Origin: CAYMFD01 sp964389475
GTDB lineage: Bacteria; Bacteroidota; Bacteroidia; Chitinophagales; Saprospiraceae
Length of the DNA stretch: 56,704 bases
Direction: 5' to 3'
NCBI GenBank assembly: GCA_964389475.1
Contig: CAYMFD010000013.1
Coordinates: 1 to 56,704, forward strand
Shown: positions 25,303-34,466 of the stretch, piece after piece
Layout: the number at the start of each line of letters is the position of its first letter
Numbering within the stretch: position 1 is the first letter of the stretch
Notes under the pieces: generated by a model
Database searches by the model: none
Seen by the model: the letters and a program-made list of their open reading frames with translations, nothing else
What the model was told of the DNA's origin: nothing
Program-made: the position numbers and the translations under genes

Positions 25303-26403
25303 CTACGTCCTACTTTTCATAAAAGCATAAAATGTCTGTGGATCTATGAGGCCCTGCTCCTCGAGCGACTGTCGATCGTGGACGACGATCATACTGTACT
25401 TCTGCTGCGTGAAAGCATGATAGATATCCGTAAGTGATGTCGTCGCCTCTGCGTAACCGATCGACTGGATCATAAAGTCGCTGACTGATACGTGAGCGGC
25501 ATCCTGCTTGATCGCCTGCCTAACCACCACCTGTGGTATGCTCCCTACGATCGTCTCGGTCTCATCGTAAACCACAAAACTTTTCTGCTGACCACGGTTA
25601 TAACTATCGATGACTACTGCCATCACATCCGTAAGATAAACTCGCTGCCACTCCACTCGCATGATCTCACTCGCCACTACTCCCTCTAGGGCATAGCGCA
25701 TTTGCACTTGCTTGTTTTCCATACCGGCCATCGTGTAGATGAAGAGACCGACCAGCCCCAAGGTGATCTGATTATCATAGATAGCAATAGCGATAAAGCC
25801 TATGGCTAGGATCTTTCCTATCCAGCTCGCATACTTGGTCCCTCTAGCTCTACCCCAGGGTATCGACAAGAGGGCTCTCAGTATACGGCCGCCATCCATC
25901 GGGAAGGCAGGCACTAGGTTGAAAGCGAATAAGACGAGGTTAACACCGATCACAGATCGCATAAAGTCCACGGGGGTCATCAGCTCATCTTGTAGGGGAG
26001 CTGGCAGTAGTGGCTGGTCGAGGCCTACAAAAAGCAGGAGTGATAGCAGTACCGCTATGACAATGTTAACGGCTGGACCAGCAATGGCGATCACGATCTC
26101 CTGCCAAGGCTTATCAGGCAAGTGGTGTAGTCGAGCTATGCCGCCTATGGGGCTCAGGATAATGTCCTCTGTATGTATGCCGTACCGTCTAGCTGCTAGC
26201 GCATGACCATACTCGTGCAAGACGACACAAATAAATAAAACCAGCACAAAGGCACCTACGACGACGGTCTCACCGATAGTCAGCCCATTCTTAATACCCA
26301 GGTAACCCACGAGCATCACGGTAAACCCAAAAGTCCAATGGACCTTGACGGGAATACCAGCATAGGTGCCGATATGTAAGGATGAGGTCTTGAGTCTACT
26401 CAT
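25303..26403 (-). CDS. Site-2 protease family (M50) membrane metalloprotease, 366 aa
   Basis: The zinc-binding HExxH is H63-E64-H67 in VVLHEYGHALAARRYGI. The third ligand is D170 in VPAFPMDGGRILRAL. Both lie in a six-helix membrane core. The C-terminal 130 residues (about 235-366) look like a pair of weak CBS modules, with SEIMRVEWQRVYLTDVMAVV and SVSDFMIQSIGYAEATTSL, as in the SpoIVFB-like group that may sense ATP or AMP. It should cleave membrane-embedded substrates, often anti-sigma factors; none is visible nearby. It follows a rhomboid gene by 49 bases, so two intramembrane proteases are probably cotranscribed with mutL. Confidence 0.92.
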   Translation of the reverse strand: MSRLKTSSLHIGTYAGIPVKVHWTFGFTVMLVGYLGIKNGLTIGETVVVGAFVLVLFICVVLHEYGHALAARRYGIHTEDIILSPIGGIARLHHLPDKPWQEIVIAIAGPAVNIVIAVLLSLLLFVGLDQPLLPAPLQDELMTPVDFMRSVIGVNLVLFAFNLVPAFPMDGGRILRALLSIPWGRARGTKYASWIGKILAIGFIAIAIYDNQITLGLVGLFIYTMAGMENKQVQMRYALEGVVASEIMRVEWQRVYLTDVMAVVIDSYNRGQQKSFVVYDETETIVGSIPQVVVRQAIKQDAAHVSVSDFMIQSIGYAEATTSLTDIYHAFTQQKYSMIVVHDRQSLEEQGLIDPQTFYAFMKSRT

Positions 26404-26452
26404 AGCTGCTAGATGCAGTAAGCTGATGATATGGTGTCAATGGTCGTCATGG

Positions 26453-27028
26453 TTAGACGGTGGTAGAGTTGCTGATGGGTCGCTTACCCACAAAGCCAAA
26501 AACACTACCACAGATACCACCCATGATATGAGCAAACTGTGATACTTGATCCGCACTGAGGCTGGCTAGCACTTCCTTACCTAGGAATAGCAGGGCCACC
26601 AGTATGAAGGTCAGGGGTATCTGCCCGCCGCTCGTATTGGTAAAAGAAACAAGGAGGATAAACATAAAGACGATACCACTCGCTCCCATGAGTCCCGTGC
26701 TGAACAGCGAAATATTGATAAAGCCCGTAATCAGTGCGGTGACGACAATCATCATCAATGTCCTAGTCGAGCCATACTTCTCCTCTATGATGGGGCCGAC
26801 CAGCAGTATGAAGGTTAGGTTACCGAGCAGGTGCTCGATACTAGCATGGCCTATGACGTGGCTGACTAGCGAGAAGATAGATACGGGGTTACTCCAGTTA
26901 ATGGATGTACCTACGGTAAAGTAGGGCATGATACCTCCCGCAAGGCTACCATCGATAAAAAATACCGCGGTACAGATCAAGGCAAAGGTCAAGACGACCG
27001 GCGAATTATACTTAATAGGAAATGGCAT
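26453..27028 (-). CDS. Rhomboid family intramembrane protease, 191 aa
   Basis: This is the third rhomboid in the window. The Ser is S117 in GLMGASGIVF and the His is H167 in FAHIMGGICGSVFGF. The loop segment HASIEHLLGNLTFILLVGPI and the EEKYGSTRTLMMI region fit. It has about six transmembrane helices and no soluble domain. It lies 60 bases after the mutL stop on the same strand. In many Bacteroidota mutL is followed by rhomboid genes, so this one keeps the ancestral position. Substrate unknown. Confidence 0.88.
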   Translation of the reverse strand: MPFPIKYNSPVVLTFALICTAVFFIDGSLAGGIMPYFTVGTSINWSNPVSIFSLVSHVIGHASIEHLLGNLTFILLVGPIIEEKYGSTRTLMMIVVTALITGFINISLFSTGLMGASGIVFMFILLVSFTNTSGGQIPLTFILVALLFLGKEVLASLSADQVSQFAHIMGGICGSVFGFVGKRPISNSTTV

Positions 27029-27088
27029 AGTGCGGTAAGCGATTAGATGATACTAAGGTATGCGTACATAGCCGGCGACACAATGGTA

Positions 27089-28918
27089 TCAGTCCACGAA
27101 TAAGCGACGTATGTCGTCCATCTCTTGGATAATGAAGCACTTACCACCAGCTGGACTTTTATAAGGTACCTCGCAGGCAAAAAGTTGATCTATTATCGCC
27201 ATCATTTCGGTGATATCGAGTTTAGTACCTCTCTTAATAGCTGCACTAGTGGCTAGAGATCGGGCAGCTGCCTCATCTACACCTAGCTTGAGATCGACAT
27301 TAGCTGCATACTGATCGATCACCCGCTCAAGTAGGTCACTACTCTTCTCGACGTGCTGTAGACCGGCCGGTGTACCGTAGATGATAAAACTATTGGCCCC
27401 AAACTCACTAACCTCAAAGCCCATCTTATTGACCTGAGGCAGCATACTCGTGAGTAGCTGAGCACGCTTGGGATCTAGGGTTATCGTATCAGGGAACAAC
27501 TCCTTCTGTATGACGGGGCTCTGCTCCTTGATAGAGCGGAGGTACTGCTCATAAAGTATCCGCTCATGGGCGGCTTGCTGGTCGATCAGCATATAACCGC
27601 TCTTGATGTGGGAGACGATGTAGGTATTATGTACCTGATGTGGCTCTCTCTTATCAGTGATGACCATCTGGCGCGAGCTATCTACGTGGTCACTGGTATC
27701 AACCTTACTACCTAGCGTGAGCGGAGTCGTATCTACTTGACTGGTGGCGTCTCTCCTCAACCCTTCGTAGACCTGCTCCCAGGCATCTACACTATTACGA
27801 GACGGAGGCCTGGGACTAGACGACCATGTGTCACCACCGCCTGTACCTGACGGGGTAGACGAGGGCACACTACGCTGGTCTCTACTCCCAAAATTGTAAT
27901 CAACCGAAAAGTCGATCGATGGTGTAACCTGGTGCTGACCTAGTGCATGCTTGACGGCCACACGCAGGTAGTTATAGATGACTCGCTCCTCCTCAAACTT
28001 GATCTCCGTCTTGGTCGGGTGGACATTGATATCGATCTGGGCAGGGTCTATCTCAAGGTATAGGACGTAGAGTGGGTGCTGGTCCTTGCTGATCATCTCG
28101 TCGTAGGCCATACGTACGGCGTGGCCTAGGTAGGCACTCTTGATAAACCTGTTATTGACGAAAATGTACTGCTCGCCCTTACGTTTCTTGGTGTACGATG
28201 GCTTGCTCACAAATCCTGACAGCGACAACATCTCTGTGGACTCGGATATAGGTACCACCTCCTCATTGAGCTGCTTGCCGAATAATGCGACGATACGCTG
28301 CCTTACATTAGCTGGAGGTAGGTGGTATACCTCATTGTCATTATGATAGAGGCTAAAGAAAATATCCGTGTGGGCAAGTGCCAGTCGCTGAAACTCCTCT
28401 ATGATATGCCTGAGCTCTACGGCGTCACTCTTGAGAAACTTACGTCTGGCTGGTACATTGTAAAAGAGATTTTTGACGGCAAATGATGTGCCCGTATGTG
28501 CCTGGCATGGCTGCTGCTCAATCACCTTGCTACCCTTGATCACGATCTGGCTGCCCAGCTCATTCGATGACTGCTTGGTCGCTACATCTACATGAGCGAT
28601 CGCGGCGATACTCGCTAAGGCCTCTCCCCTAAAACCCATCGTGCGGATAGAGAATAGGTCATCAGCACTCCTGATCTTGCTCGTTGCGTGCCGCTCAAAT
28701 GACATGCGCAAGTCTGTATCCGACATACCTGAGCCGTTATCTATTACGTGCACGAGGGTCTTACCTGCGTCCTTGAGTATCAGGCGGATCTCGGTAGCTC
28801 CGGCATCCACGCTATTTTCCATCAATTCCTTGACGACGGAGGCTGGCCGCTGGATGACCTCTCCCGCAGCTATCTGATTGGCAATACTGTCTGGTAGTAG
28901 CTGAATGATGTCAGCCAT
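27089..28918 (-). CDS. mutL: DNA mismatch repair protein MutL
   Basis: MutL couples mismatch recognition by MutS to strand removal. The GHKL ATPase motifs are present: ELMENSVDAGAT, VIDNGSGMS, and TMGFRGEALASI. The transducer domain includes NNRFIKSAYLGHAV and INVHPTKTEIKF. A Ser/Pro/Gly-rich linker (about residues 350-385) precedes the dimerisation domain. There the metal-binding motif appears as DQQAAHERILYE, with Gln in place of the usual His. The later Cys motifs of endonuclease-type MutL are altered to FACEVPYKSPAGGKC. Nicking activity is therefore uncertain. The length of 609 residues is normal. Confidence 0.97.
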   Translation of the reverse strand: MADIIQLLPDSIANQIAAGEVIQRPASVVKELMENSVDAGATEIRLILKDAGKTLVHVIDNGSGMSDTDLRMSFERHATSKIRSADDLFSIRTMGFRGEALASIAAIAHVDVATKQSSNELGSQIVIKGSKVIEQQPCQAHTGTSFAVKNLFYNVPARRKFLKSDAVELRHIIEEFQRLALAHTDIFFSLYHNDNEVYHLPPANVRQRIVALFGKQLNEEVVPISESTEMLSLSGFVSKPSYTKKRKGEQYIFVNNRFIKSAYLGHAVRMAYDEMISKDQHPLYVLYLEIDPAQIDINVHPTKTEIKFEEERVIYNYLRVAVKHALGQHQVTPSIDFSVDYNFGSRDQRSVPSSTPSGTGGGDTWSSSPRPPSRNSVDAWEQVYEGLRRDATSQVDTTPLTLGSKVDTSDHVDSSRQMVITDKREPHQVHNTYIVSHIKSGYMLIDQQAAHERILYEQYLRSIKEQSPVIQKELFPDTITLDPKRAQLLTSMLPQVNKMGFEVSEFGANSFIIYGTPAGLQHVEKSSDLLERVIDQYAANVDLKLGVDEAAARSLATSAAIKRGTKLDITEMMAIIDQLFACEVPYKSPAGGKCFIIQEMDDIRRLFVD

Positions 28919-29104
28919 TAAATCTGTCTTTTATGGTTAGTCGATAAAGGTAGTACTACAGACGACCTAGCAGGCACTTGCGAGCACCCACTCATAAACA
29001 ACTTATCTACATCTAGTGAACGGGTAGGTTGTAGCTAGCTAGCACTGAATGTAAGACCCTCCGTAAGCAACTGCATTAAAAGTCTAGCAACTATAAATCT
29101 GTGC

Positions 29105-29413
29105 CTAACCAGCGAATGACTCGATGAGGTTTAAGATACTGTCAGACGTAAGGATCATGTAAGTAAACAATACGAGGATGGCGATGATCAAAAACAACCG
29201 TATTGCTGATTTAGCACTATTGCTAGTTGAGCCAGCTCGTGATCTGCGCTTAAAGCCACTACGGATGCGTGACTTAGCAAGATCAGCATCACCTGCCTCT
29301 CCCTTAGCTAGTCGGACTCGCTCGTCTAGGTCTTCCTTATCAGCATCATAATACCGAGGTATGTAATTAAATCGCTGATGCTTGGGGGTCTTGTTAAAGC
29401 TTATAAATCCCAT
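29105..29413 (-). CDS. Small conserved protein with C-terminal membrane helix, 102 aa
   Basis: The N-terminal half is charged (NYIPRYYDADKEDLDERV), the middle is basic (RSGFKRRSRAGS) and the C-terminus has one hydrophobic helix (LFLIIAILVLFTYMIL). By Lys/Arg placement the N-terminus should be cytoplasmic. Similar small proteins with an IPRYYD-like motif sit just upstream of mutL in many Bacteroidota; some are annotated as riboflavin synthase subunit beta, apparently by neighbourhood error. Function unknown. It is 186 bases upstream of mutL on the same strand. Confidence 0.75.
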   Translation of the reverse strand: MGFISFNKTPKHQRFNYIPRYYDADKEDLDERVRLAKGEAGDADLAKSRIRSGFKRRSRAGSTSNSAKSAIRLFLIIAILVLFTYMILTSDSILNLIESFAG

Positions 29414-29496
29414 ACTGTACGTATTTATACTATCAAGATAGTCTTTTGATACAAAAGGTTGTATCCGCTGTGGCGGTTAGAGCCTAGACGATGAGC

Positions 29497-30615
29497 CTAG
29501 ACTCGCTCTAGCCACTGCCACTCCACACCGTAGCGTGACTTGATGTCTTCGATCTTTTGCAAGGCTTCAGTCTTTGGCTTACCTGTGTATCTGGCAGTGA
29601 TCATCACGTTTTTGCCGGTATGCGCCGACGATATCCATTCGAAGACTTTGGTCTGGTAGCCGCGAGACTCCAACCAAAGCGACCGTATACTATCCGTAAC
29701 GATCTCAGCCACCCGCTCCATATGTATCCCGTGCTGTAACATAGACATAGATACCTCGTCCGGCGACATCACCTTACGTACCTGCTTATGGCAGCATGGC
29801 GACAAGACGATGTATCTCGCCGAACTCTCGACTGCATGTGCTATCGCCATATCTGTCGCTATATCGCAGGCATGTAGCGCTATCACCATATCGCAGGGGC
29901 TGGGCGGATAATTCGCTATGCTACCTTGTACAAAGTCTAGCCCGTCCATACCATGGCGAGTCGCCACACCATTACACGTATCCACAAGGTCCTGCCTTAG
30001 CTCTATGCCCTGCGTCACTGCCTGTCCGCCCTGATCGGCCAGCATCTGGTGTAGCGCAAAGGTCAGATACCCCTTACCGCTACCCATATCACGGATGGTC
30101 ATATTGCCGATCTGCTCTCCCTTCAAGAGGTGCTGTACGAGTTCTACATACCGATTGATCTGACGATACTTATCCTGCGCATGGCTGTATACCTTTTGAT
30201 TATCCGAGACGATGCCCAGGTCCTTGAGCCACGGTGTGGTCGGTGGTATCGATCTGGCTTTCTGTCTATCGTGCTGGCTATCTGTGCGGACCTGTCGGTG
30301 CTCCTTTCGCAACCAAGTGGACTTACCTTTCTTGCTCTGCAGGAGTCCATGATGGACCGTCTCTGTGAAAAAGTCTCCATTATAAAAATCGTCCTTCAGG
30401 GCCTGCTCGAGTAGTGATACTAACGCAGCAGCATCCACGACCTTGGTAGCATCACGTGTCGTATACCTAGTCGTCACCTTGTAGGCATCAGCACCGCCTT
30501 GGGTGATGTGCTGGACATACATATTCTTAAGTTCTGACTGCTTATCCCTAGGCTTACTGAGAGTAGCCTTGACTAGGTCATACTGCCTTATATGATCCTG
30601 TAGTACATCTATCAT
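29497..30615 (-). CDS. Class I SAM-dependent methyltransferase, 372 aa
   Basis: The SAM-binding motif I is IRDMGSGKGYLTFALHQML near residue 175. It is followed by an acidic motif II (QGIELRQDLVDTCN), an LDFVQGSIANY segment and a motif IV region VIALHACDIATDMAIA. The SPCCHKQVRKVM segment, with a CC-H pattern, is characteristic of the Methyltransf_32 group (a THADA-like or RNA/protein methyltransferase branch). The N-terminal about 150 residues are specific to Bacteroidota members. The substrate is not known. Its ATG overlaps the TGA of recQ by 4 bases, so the two are translationally coupled. Confidence 0.87.
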   Translation of the reverse strand: MIDVLQDHIRQYDLVKATLSKPRDKQSELKNMYVQHITQGGADAYKVTTRYTTRDATKVVDAAALVSLLEQALKDDFYNGDFFTETVHHGLLQSKKGKSTWLRKEHRQVRTDSQHDRQKARSIPPTTPWLKDLGIVSDNQKVYSHAQDKYRQINRYVELVQHLLKGEQIGNMTIRDMGSGKGYLTFALHQMLADQGGQAVTQGIELRQDLVDTCNGVATRHGMDGLDFVQGSIANYPPSPCDMVIALHACDIATDMAIAHAVESSARYIVLSPCCHKQVRKVMSPDEVSMSMLQHGIHMERVAEIVTDSIRSLWLESRGYQTKVFEWISSAHTGKNVMITARYTGKPKTEALQKIEDIKSRYGVEWQWLERV

Positions 30616-32762
30616 AGGGTACCGTCGACTCGTAGGTAAGTCATGATGAGACCTATCTCGTGCAAGCCGATCACATGAGTAGTGTGGCCAGCGATCTCTT
30701 CTGGTACGCGTAGCTGGTATTTGTGGGCGATAGTTGCCACCTCATCGATATGTGCTTGCTCGACGTACCGCAAGATGTCTATCTTCTCGCCATGTATCAT
30801 CAACTGGCCCAGCTGTTTAAAGATCGTTCCCTTCTTGACCTTACGCTTATTGACCATCGTATCGATATCGTCCCCTTCTGTATAGAGGTTGAGTGTATCG
30901 AGTAGCGTTTTCCCCTTTACGGTCTTGGTATGCTTCTGTCGGAGTACATAGGTCCGTATGCTATCTAGGAGGTCTGCACCATAGTCTCGCTGTTTGGCGC
31001 CGCTGAGTCCGTCTATGGCGGGCAGTTCGTCCATCCACAGTGGTGCCGCTATACTGAGGTCCAGCACCGTCTTATCACCTAGTATGTTGGGAGCAGCGAT
31101 ACCGAGATCCTTGGCCTTTTGCTTTCTCCATAGCTTGAGATGCTCCTCTAGGCCATTTTGGAAAAGCTCCCGCTTAGATACCTTACGTACATTGATGTCT
31201 CGCTTAGCAGTCTTGGTATAATCCCGTGGCTCAGTCAGCCTGATCGTCTGCTCGCCCTTAATGATAGACATGCCTAGCGTCGTAACCTTGAGTGTAGATC
31301 GGTCGGTATAGTCGATAGCTAGAGCACCGTGGTTGATCAATTGTGTGATATACTGTACCCAGTGGCCTCGCGGCAGTTCTCGTCCTGCACCGAAGGTCTT
31401 GATGTGCTCATAGCCGCCGGCCCGTACCTCTGCTCTAAAGCTACCTCTCAATATATCTGTCAGCAGCTGCACACCTACCGTCTCTTTACATCTGATGACT
31501 GCCGATATCGCTTTCTGCGCATGGAGGGTACCGTCGATGGAGGCTGGTGGATTCTTACAATTATCGCAATAGCCACAGGGCTCATTCTTGATCTCGCCGA
31601 AGTAACTCAGCACGACATTAGTCCTGCAACTCGTCGCCTGGGCATACTCCCACATCCTATCTAGCTTCTGCGTCTGCACATCGGTAAAGCTTGCAGGCGC
31701 ATTACTGTCAGCGATCATCGACCTGTACAGCGCTACATCCCCATAACCGGCATACATGACAGCTCGTGCTGGCTTACCATCTCTACCCGCTCGGCCTATC
31801 TCTTGGTAGTAGGCCTCTATATTCTTAGGCATGTTGTAGTGGATAACGTAGCGGATATTGCTCTTGTCTATACCCATCCCAAAGGCAATCGTGGCACAGA
31901 CTACCTGCACTTCGTCATTCTGAAACTGCTCTTGCACTTTATTCTTTACCGCAGGGTCTAGCCTAGCGTGGTAGGCCTCGGCCTTAATGCCTATTTCTTG
32001 TAGTTTCTTGGCGACGGACTCTGTGCTTTTCCGGCTTAGGCAGTAGACGATACCCGCGGCATCACCCTGCTGCATGAGGAACCGACGTATCGCCTCTATC
32101 CGCTGCATCGCGGGCCTGACCTCGACGTTGATATTACTGCGTTCGAAGCTACTGACAAAAACCTCGGCATCTGATATGCCTAAGCGCTGCTGGATATCTG
32201 CACGAGTAGCCGCATCAGCGGTGGCCGTCAAGGCGATTACAGTCGCCCGTGGGAGTACCTCGATCAATTTAGACAACGCCGTATACTCCGGCCTAAAGTC
32301 ATTGCCCCAGATAGATACACAGTGGGCTTCGTCGATTGCGATATAGTCGACATTGCAGTCTGCGATAAATCGTAAGAACCTATCTGTGACCGCTCGCTCA
32401 GGAGAAAGGTATAGTAAGCGGAGTCGACCCTGCCGGAGGTCATCTATCGCCTCACGCTGTGCCTCTTGAGAGATCGAGCTATTGATGGCAGCCGCCGCAA
32501 CTCCATTAGCCCGTAAGGCTTCGACCTGGTCTTTCATCAGCGCTATCAATGGCGAAATCACCACCGTAAGTCCACCACTAGCTATAGCTGGTATCTGATA
32601 GCAGATAGACTTACCCGCTCCCGTGGGCATGATCACCACAGCATGATTGCCAGCTACGATGTGCTTGATCACTCGCTCTTGATCACCTCTGAAACTATGA
32701 TACCCGAAGACATCAAGCAGTGTCTTGTGTATATCTATCTTGGGTGGGTTGGTCTCTGACAC
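30612..32762 (-). CDS. recQ: ATP-dependent DNA helicase RecQ
   Basis: RecQ unwinds recombination and replication intermediates 3'-5'. Helicase motifs are in order: FGYHSFRGDQERVIKHI (motif 0), MPTGAGKSICYQIPA (I), VISPLIALMKDQ (Ia), IDEAHCVSIWGNDFRPEY (II plus aromatic loop), LTATADAATR (III), YCLSRKSTESVA (IV), and YYQEIGRAGRDGKPA (VI). The zinc-binding Cys set SCRTN...EPCGYCDNC follows, then a winged-helix and an HRDC-like C-terminus. The aromatic loop differs from the common SQWGHDFRP by Ile and Asn substitutions. The frame runs upstream to 32903 but the added residues are not RecQ-like; GTG at 32762 (VSETNPPKIDIHKTL) gives 716 residues and is preferred. Confidence 0.95.
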   Translation of the reverse strand: MSETNPPKIDIHKTLLDVFGYHSFRGDQERVIKHIVAGNHAVVIMPTGAGKSICYQIPAIASGGLTVVISPLIALMKDQVEALRANGVAAAAINSSISQEAQREAIDDLRQGRLRLLYLSPERAVTDRFLRFIADCNVDYIAIDEAHCVSIWGNDFRPEYTALSKLIEVLPRATVIALTATADAATRADIQQRLGISDAEVFVSSFERSNINVEVRPAMQRIEAIRRFLMQQGDAAGIVYCLSRKSTESVAKKLQEIGIKAEAYHARLDPAVKNKVQEQFQNDEVQVVCATIAFGMGIDKSNIRYVIHYNMPKNIEAYYQEIGRAGRDGKPARAVMYAGYGDVALYRSMIADSNAPASFTDVQTQKLDRMWEYAQATSCRTNVVLSYFGEIKNEPCGYCDNCKNPPASIDGTLHAQKAISAVIRCKETVGVQLLTDILRGSFRAEVRAGGYEHIKTFGAGRELPRGHWVQYITQLINHGALAIDYTDRSTLKVTTLGMSIIKGEQTIRLTEPRDYTKTAKRDINVRKVSKRELFQNGLEEHLKLWRKQKAKDLGIAAPNILGDKTVLDLSIAAPLWMDELPAIDGLSGAKQRDYGADLLDSIRTYVLRQKHTKTVKGKTLLDTLNLYTEGDDIDTMVNKRKVKKGTIFKQLGQLMIHGEKIDILRYVEQAHIDEVATIAHKYQLRVPEEIAGHTTHVIGLHEIGLIMTYLRVDGTL

Positions 32763-33124
32763 GATGGCGTTATAATCTATCTCTACAATTACGAAGATAA
32801 GCATTACCAATGTGGATACATTAACCGCAAAGGAAATCCCTCTATCGAGTCTCCGATACATGGCAGAGGAGTCCAGGTACAGCAGCTGTATGAGAACTAC
32901 CACCAGCTACGAAAACACACGCCGGTGTACAGCGAGCCTTCACATCGACGGTCTGGCCTAGGCTTTCCTTTACTGTCAAGCCCCCACTACAAGTACAGAA
33001 TTCAACGAAGGAATGCTAGTGTAAGCACGGCATCATACTTGCACCCTTTATCGTTGTAGCTATAGCCAGTGCGGTGTACTTAGTCTGATGATTGAGTAAA
33101 ACCGTACATCTTCAATACATGTCT
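32763..33124. other. Divergent intergenic region recQ/rfbA
   Basis: About 360 bases separate the chosen starts of recQ and rfbA. It must hold the promoters of both. A TACTTGCACCC sequence near 33037 resembles the TAnnTTTGCAC motif seen elsewhere but lacks one T. No ORF, repeat or hairpin stands out. Confidence 0.5.
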
Positions 33125-33985
33125 ATGAAAGGTATCATACTAGCAGGAGGACTAGGAACGCGTCTATACCCACTAACCCTAGCCGTGAGCAAGCAGCTTA
33201 TGCCTGTGTACGACAAACCGATGATCTACTACCCGCTCAGTTCACTGATGGAGGCTGGCATCAGGGATATACTAATTATCAGTACGCCTCAAGATCTACC
33301 GCACTTTGAAAAACTACTCCGCGATGGCTCGGACATAGGCTGTAACTTTAGCTATATCGCCCAGCACGAACCTAACGGCCTCGCACAGGCCTTCGTCTTA
33401 GGCGAGTCATTTATTGATGGTGATGCTGCTGCCCTCATACTCGGTGATAATATCTTCTATGGCACCGGACTACGCAAGCTTCTACAGCAGAGCCTCGACC
33501 CGAGCGGTGGTGTCGTCTTTGCCTATCAGGTAGCCGATCCTGAGCGATATGGTGTGGTAGACTTTGACGATAACTTTAAGGCCCTATCGATAGAAGAAAA
33601 GCCAACTCATCCCAAGAGCAACTATGCTGTACCGGGGCTCTACTTCTACAACCAAGAGGTCGTAGAGATTGCCAAAAACCTCAAGCCTAGTGCACGTGGA
33701 GAGTACGAGATCACGGATGTAAACAAGATATACCTCGAGCGAGAACAGCTAGAGGTGGCCGTACTAGACCGAGGCACAGCCTGGCTAGATACAGGTACTC
33801 ACAGCTCACTGATGCAGGCAGGTCAATTTATCCAAGTGATCGAGGAGCGACAAGGTCTTAAGATAGGATGTATAGAGGAGGTGGCCTGGGAGATGGGCTA
33901 CATAGACGATCAGCAGTTAGAGGTACTCGGGCAGAGATATATCAAAAGCGGCTACGGTGAGTACCTGCTTAACTTGCTCGCCTGA
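33125..33985 (+). CDS. rfbA: Glucose-1-phosphate thymidylyltransferase
   Basis: The enzyme makes dTDP-glucose from dTTP and glucose-1-phosphate, the first step toward dTDP-rhamnose and other deoxysugars. The nucleotidyltransferase signature starts at residue 4: ILAGGLGTRLYPLT. Then KQLMPVYDKPMIYYPLSSLM, ILGDNIFYGTGL, SIEEKPTHPKSNYAVPGLYF, and LDRGTAWLDTGTH. The length of 286 residues is standard for the homotetrameric short form. The frame can be extended to a TTG at 33092, but ATG 33125 gives the conserved N-terminus. No rfbB, rfbC or rfbD is adjacent, so the rest of the pathway is encoded elsewhere. Confidence 0.96.
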   Translation: MKGIILAGGLGTRLYPLTLAVSKQLMPVYDKPMIYYPLSSLMEAGIRDILIISTPQDLPHFEKLLRDGSDIGCNFSYIAQHEPNGLAQAFVLGESFIDGDAAALILGDNIFYGTGLRKLLQQSLDPSGGVVFAYQVADPERYGVVDFDDNFKALSIEEKPTHPKSNYAVPGLYFYNQEVVEIAKNLKPSARGEYEITDVNKIYLEREQLEVAVLDRGTAWLDTGTHSSLMQAGQFIQVIEERQGLKIGCIEEVAWEMGYIDDQQLEVLGQRYIKSGYGEYLLNLLA

Positions 33986-34072
33986 ACCTACTACGATCCT
34001 GACGATACAAGAGTGTTAAGCAGTTGATAAAGCACTGCTATCAGAGGTCTTTAATTATATAACTAGCGTTGC

Positions 34073-34465
34073 TTATAGATTAGCTGCTATAGATGCAGCT
34101 ATCTGCGACATCTCATCAGGACTGAGCTGCAGCTTGGGCCTAGAGAAGTCCATATCGGCCATCACTGTGATAGGTATCAGGTGTATGTGTACGTGGGGTA
34201 CTTCAAGGCCTATGACAGTACTCCCTATCCTATTACAATCAAAGGTAGCACGCATGGCCAGAGCGACCCTGCGAGCGAAAGTATGTAGGTCATTGTAGGT
34301 GCCCTCTGGCAGGTCGTACATGCGATCGACCTCCAGCTTGGGTACTACTAGCGTATGGCCTTTGCTTACAGGTGAGATATCAAGGAAGGCGAAGCAGTTG
34401 TCATCCTCTGCCACCTTGTAACATGGTATCTCCCCAGCGATAATACGACTAAAGATCGATGCCAT
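34073..34465 (-). CDS. HIT family (histidine triad) nucleotide hydrolase, 130 aa
   Basis: The HIT motif is HVHIHLIPI, with H91, H93 and H95; the middle His-phi-His-phi-His-phi-phi pattern is intact. The N-terminus SIFSRIIAGEIPCYKVAEDD and the GHTLVVPKLEVD strand are typical of HINT-type proteins, which hydrolyse adenosine phosphoramidates. The protein is cytoplasmic. Its ATG lies directly after the greA stop, one base apart, so the two genes form an operon. Confidence 0.94.
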   Translation of the reverse strand: MASIFSRIIAGEIPCYKVAEDDNCFAFLDISPVSKGHTLVVPKLEVDRMYDLPEGTYNDLHTFARRVALAMRATFDCNRIGSTVIGLEVPHVHIHLIPITVMADMDFSRPKLQLSPDEMSQIAASIAANL

Positions 34466-34466
34466 T

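Noticed and set aside
32763..32903. N-terminal extension of RecQ to 32903
   Set aside because: The added 47 residues are hydrophobic and unlike RecQ; GTG 32762 gives the usual length.
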